Shown here: positions 60,967 to 64,000 of the stretch, in pieces | How positions within the stretch are numbered: the first letter of the stretch is position 1 | Layout of the letters: each line of letters starts with the position of its first letter | Assembly (NCBI GenBank): GCA_030847615.1 | Contig: JAUMIR010000015.1 | Location: 4,047,501 to 4,111,500 of the forward strand | DNA length: 64,000 bases | From: Gambelia wislizenii | Taxonomy: Eukaryota; Chordata; Lepidosauria; Squamata; Crotaphytidae | Direction: 5' to 3' | Program-made: the position numbers and the translations under genes | Notes under the pieces: model-generated | Databases searched by the model: none | What the model was told of the DNA's origin: nothing | What the model saw: the letters and a program-made list of their open reading frames with translations, nothing else

Positions 60967-61199
60967 ACAGTTGTCCCTCTGTGTCCACGGATTTGGTATC
61001 CACGGATTTAAGTATTCATGGCTTGAAAATATTCTTTAAAAAATAATAATCCAAAACATAAACCTTGATTTTGCCATCTTATATAAAGGACACCATTTTG
61101 CTCTGCCATTGCATATCATGGGACTTGAGTATTCATGGATTTTGGTATCCAGGGGGCTCCTGGAACCAAACCCCAGCGAATAGGAAGGGACAACTGTAG
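60967..61199. mobile_element. Tigger/mariner-like MITE
   Basis: TA-flanked CAGTTGTCCCTCTGTGTCCA and GAATAGGAAGGGACAACTG ends, with TTTTGCCATCTTATATAAAG inside. Confidence 0.75.
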
Positions 61200-61575
61200 T
61201 TGAGAAGGGAGAAGGGGTGTCAGAGGAAGGGGGACAGAAAGAGAAGGAGATCCTAGGGCCCGGAAGATGATTATGGGTCAGTGAGGGAGGGAAGAGTGGT
61301 TTTGACTTTGACCACGCCCACTGCCAGATCCAGCCCCTCCCACTTTCAGTCTTGGCCCCACCCACTGCCAGAGTTGGTATACTGTAGTCATTCAACTATG
61401 TTCCCTTCCACACTGCAACACAAGATTTGGGAATATCCTGACTGTGAAACAAAGTTCTGTTGATGCAAACAACAATTCATTCTGACATCTCCATGAATTT
61501 GTCTGAAATTTTCCTCACGCTGTCACTCACTTTCTTGCAGCAGCAAATTAGTGCAGTGGAAGTTAGCTTATTATA
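61200..61575. other. unassigned
   Basis: No element or exon recognised. Confidence 0.3.
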
Positions 61576-61836
61576 CAGTGGGACCCCCATATCCATGGGG
61601 GTTCCGTTCCCACTTACCGCCGATACCAGAAACTGTGAATAACCCCAAACCCTATTAAAATAAAAGACTTCCAGTAAGAATGTACCATAGAGTTAGATTG
61701 GAGGACCTAGAAGATGCCTAGAGAGGATGTCACTAGGGATTTTCCAACATGACTCTATGGTATGTGTCCCTATTTTGTATCCCACGGATAACTGAAACCG
61801 CAGATATTGGTTCTGTGGATACAAGGTCCAACTGTA
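61576..61836. mobile_element. TA-MITE, ACCATAGAG subtype, near complete
   Basis: CAGTGGGACCCCCATATCCA and TGTGGATACAAGGTCCAACTG are inverted ends flanked by TA. Inside, GTACCATAGAGTTAGATTGG is opposed by GACTCTATGGTATG. Confidence 0.75.
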
Positions 61837-62897
61837 CTTGCTGACAATGAGCAAATACACTTTCAAGAGCTGAGATATTCAAAGGCAACCGTAATCTTCA
61901 CCCTCCTATCTATAGCTGTCTCTTTTTTTGTGTATTTCCTGGCCCTACTAATTGGTCTGAAACAGTAATACAATTAGCAGAGAGATCCGGCTGGTGAAGC
62001 TTTTCCCAATATGGAAATATTTCTTCCAAGGAAAAACAAGAGAGAAATTTGTTTTGCTTTTTGTTTAACATGAACCGAGCTAATTCCCAATTCTGGGCAA
62101 GAATGCCCATATCTTCCTGTTTTTTGCACTATTGAATTTTGTGATGTAGTTCTCTGATTGAAAAAAAAAAGTGTACGTGAGGGAACATGGCATGCAGGGA
62201 TGAACTCATTAGGGAAAATATTGTCCAAAAGGGGAAACGGCTTGCAAAAATGCACACATAACAAGAAACGGCGTCCAGAAATCCATACAAGTGTTCAGCT
62301 GTATTTTAAAAGAAAACAAAAATCACAGAGTGATGTAGAAATGGGACTGAATGAATTTGTGCTTGACATAAACATGACAGTTACAGAAGGCAAAACAAAT
62401 TCATCCATCACAACAAGAAAACTGTTTGTATGTTTCTGAGAGAGAAGACTGCTAGATGGCCCTTGTGACCTCTTCCAACTCTATGATTCGATGTTTCTAT
62501 GATTTTCTTACTTTTTCTTAATTGTTTTTGGGTGTTTTTCTTTTCTTTTTCTTTTTTGAGTTTGCACCAGGATGTGAAAGTGTGTTTTGGTTCATACGGG
62601 TCTCCCTTATCTAAAATGCCTGGGACCAGAGGTATTATGGATTTTGGAATATTTCAGATTTTGGAATACTTACTTGCACAGACATAATGAGATATCGTGG
62701 CGATGAGACCCAAGTCGAAACATGAAATTCATTTATGTTTCATATACACCTTACACACATAGCCTGAAGGTCATATTATGTACAATATTTTAAAATAATT
62801 TTGTGCATGGAACAAAGTTTGTGTACATTGAACCATCAGAAAATGAAGGTGTCACTATCTCAGGCACCCATGTGGACAATTTTGGATTTTGGAGTAC
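61837..62897. other. unassigned, with a short CR1 tip
   Basis: 62455-62505 carries a CR1 3' tip in plus orientation (GGCCCTTGTGACCTCTTCCA). 62590-62895 contains phrases of the type 'gggtctcccttatctaaaatgcc', which suggest another diverged DNA element. No gene is recognised. Confidence 0.35.
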
Positions 62898-63343
62898 AGT
62901 AGCACCCATGTATCTATGGGGGATTGGTTCTGCTGCCACCCCCAAAGATACTGAAATCCACAGATAACAGTGAATGCCAAACTTCCCTCCCCTGTCCACC
63001 CCCTGCCAACTCCGCCATGCCACTGGACCCCCCCTTGTGGGAAAAGGAGAAGGGGGGCAAGCTCTCCTCCCTCTCCCATCCACCCCCTGCCAACTCCGCC
63101 ATGCCACCACCATGCCAACCCCCCCATGGGGAAGAGAAAAAGGAGGCAAGCTCTCCTCCTCCTCCCTTCCATATCCATCCCCTGCCAGCTCCTCCGACAC
63201 TGCCGCAACACCCTCCCCTTCAGGAAATGGAGAAAGGAGGAGAGCTCTCCTCCCTCCCTCCCTGTCCTACCCCCTGCCATCGCCAACCACGGATAACTGA
63301 ATCAGCGTATGGCGAATCAGCAGATATGGGAGCGCTACTGTAT
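62898..63343. mobile_element. TA-MITE with an internal tandem array
   Basis: The ends CAGTAGCACCCATGTATCTA and GATATGGGAGCGCTACTG are TA-flanked inverted repeats. The interior repeats a C-rich unit on CCACCCCCTGCCAACTCC, starting near 62997, 63080, 63176 and 63266. It is linked by G/A-rich segments ending AGCTCTCCTCC. The open frames on both strands over it are compositional. Confidence 0.75.
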
Positions 63344-63369
63344 TTCTGATTTCAGAATTCCAGATAAGG

Positions 63370-63992
63370 GACATTATCAGATGGGGCCAAAACGCCCCGT
63401 TGCTGCCCCACCACCTCCTCTCCCGTTCCTGCAATGGAATGGAGATAAACGTTTGCACACTTACCTCCGTTCCGCTGCAGGGATGGGCCTCCTTCCTTCT
63501 TGCCGGACGGCTGTAAATGCAGCCGTCATAAAGGCTGCTTTTCCAACCGTCTGGCTGAAATCCCACTCGTTCTCGCAAGAGAAGGAGTGGGAGGGAAATT
63601 CAAAAATACTCCCCCCAGCCGTCAAAGAAAGAAAGTAAAAAGGAAAATAAATTAAAAATAAAACGAGCAATCTGGGGAGTGGGGGAAGGATGCCACTTAC
63701 CTTGATGTCCCGATTGTGGCAGGAAGTGATTGGCATGGAGTTCCTCCCCCGTGCTTGTCATCTCGGAACAGGGATGGGGACCCTTTTCCCATGTCCCTGA
63801 TTCCATGACAGGCATGGAAGAAAACAGAAAAGGGGTTCTAGTCACAATGTTTGATCCTGAATAGAATACCCTGGGAGCATCACGGGGCAGAACAGGAGCA
63901 GCACGGAGGGGCTCAACGACATCCGAAATGGAGCCCCTTTCTCGTGCCTGTTCCATTCCTACCCCGGGATATTTGCCCCGTCTGGTCATCTC
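63370..63992. mobile_element. family C DNA element, copy 4 (TSD TAAGG/CAAGG)
   Basis: GACATTATCAGA and TCTGGTCATCTC are degenerate inverted ends. TAAGG (63365-63369) and CAAGG (63993-63997) form a near-perfect 5-bp duplication. The element is 623 bp and in the same orientation as copy 3, sharing 'gccaaaacgccccgttgctgccccaccacctcctctcc'. The host is not CR1 here. Confidence 0.7.
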
Positions 63993-64000
63993 CAAGGGAG

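Noticed and set aside
63000..63300. Proline-rich frames in three phases
   Set aside because: They are translations of the C-rich tandem units inside the TA-MITE at 62898-63343.

Overview
The window is vertebrate nuclear DNA, most likely from a squamate reptile (lizard or snake). Two observations point there. Coding sequence is split into short exons with GT..AG introns. The non-coding background is a dense mix of CR1 and L2 LINEs, a Sauria-type tRNA-derived SINE (40149-40436), Penelope-like fragments and many short inverted-repeat DNA transposons. No prokaryotic-style genes, rRNA, tRNA genes or CRISPR arrays were seen.

Three protein-coding genes are supported. (1) HORMAD1, plus strand: only its last two exons are present (731-839 and 2750-2824), ending in the conserved C-terminal peptide of this meiotic HORMA protein. 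(2) GOLPH3L, plus strand: it appears complete. A candidate non-coding first exon (to 10192) lies under a cluster of four inverted CCAAT boxes. Four coding exons (15211-15393, 22529-22660, 22768-22882, 26580-27007) join in frame to 285 codons, the length I recall for the mammalian protein. HORMAD1 followed by GOLPH3L in the same orientation matches my recollection of human chromosome 1q21. (3) On the minus strand at 47229-47536 lies the last exon of an ONECUT-family homeobox gene, converging on GOLPH3L. Its CUT-domain exon is not in the window. I know ONECUT1-3 from human chromosomes 15, 18 and 19. An ONECUT gene beside GOLPH3L is therefore the main surprise and fits a fourth ohnolog missing from mammals. 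A further candidate promoter with a first exon (30214-30363, plus) has no recognisable coding continuation.

Layout: 0-3 kb HORMAD1 tail; 3-9.7 kb intergenic, rich in small DNA transposons; 9.7-27 kb GOLPH3L; 27-29.4 kb its 3' flank; 29.4-34.5 kb a repeat-poor stretch holding the orphan promoter; 34.5-47 kb repeats, including a 2.2 kb CR1 LINE with reverse transcriptase; 47.2-47.5 kb the ONECUT exon; 47.6-64 kb heavily nested transposons, presumably the ONECUT intron.

The most notable non-coding structures are two TA-flanked MITEs that carry long GC-rich minisatellites (22923-24591 and 56101-57334), and a non-autonomous DNA element with 11-bp inverted ends and 5-bp target duplications. That element occurs four times, three of them inside CR1 copies and two at the same CR1 pentamer. 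A second unclassified family has 4-bp duplications, and there is a solo LTR with an intact 5-bp duplication. The long proline/arginine-rich open frames over the GC arrays are compositional artefacts. Family names for repeats rest on recognition of ends and motifs, not on a library search.
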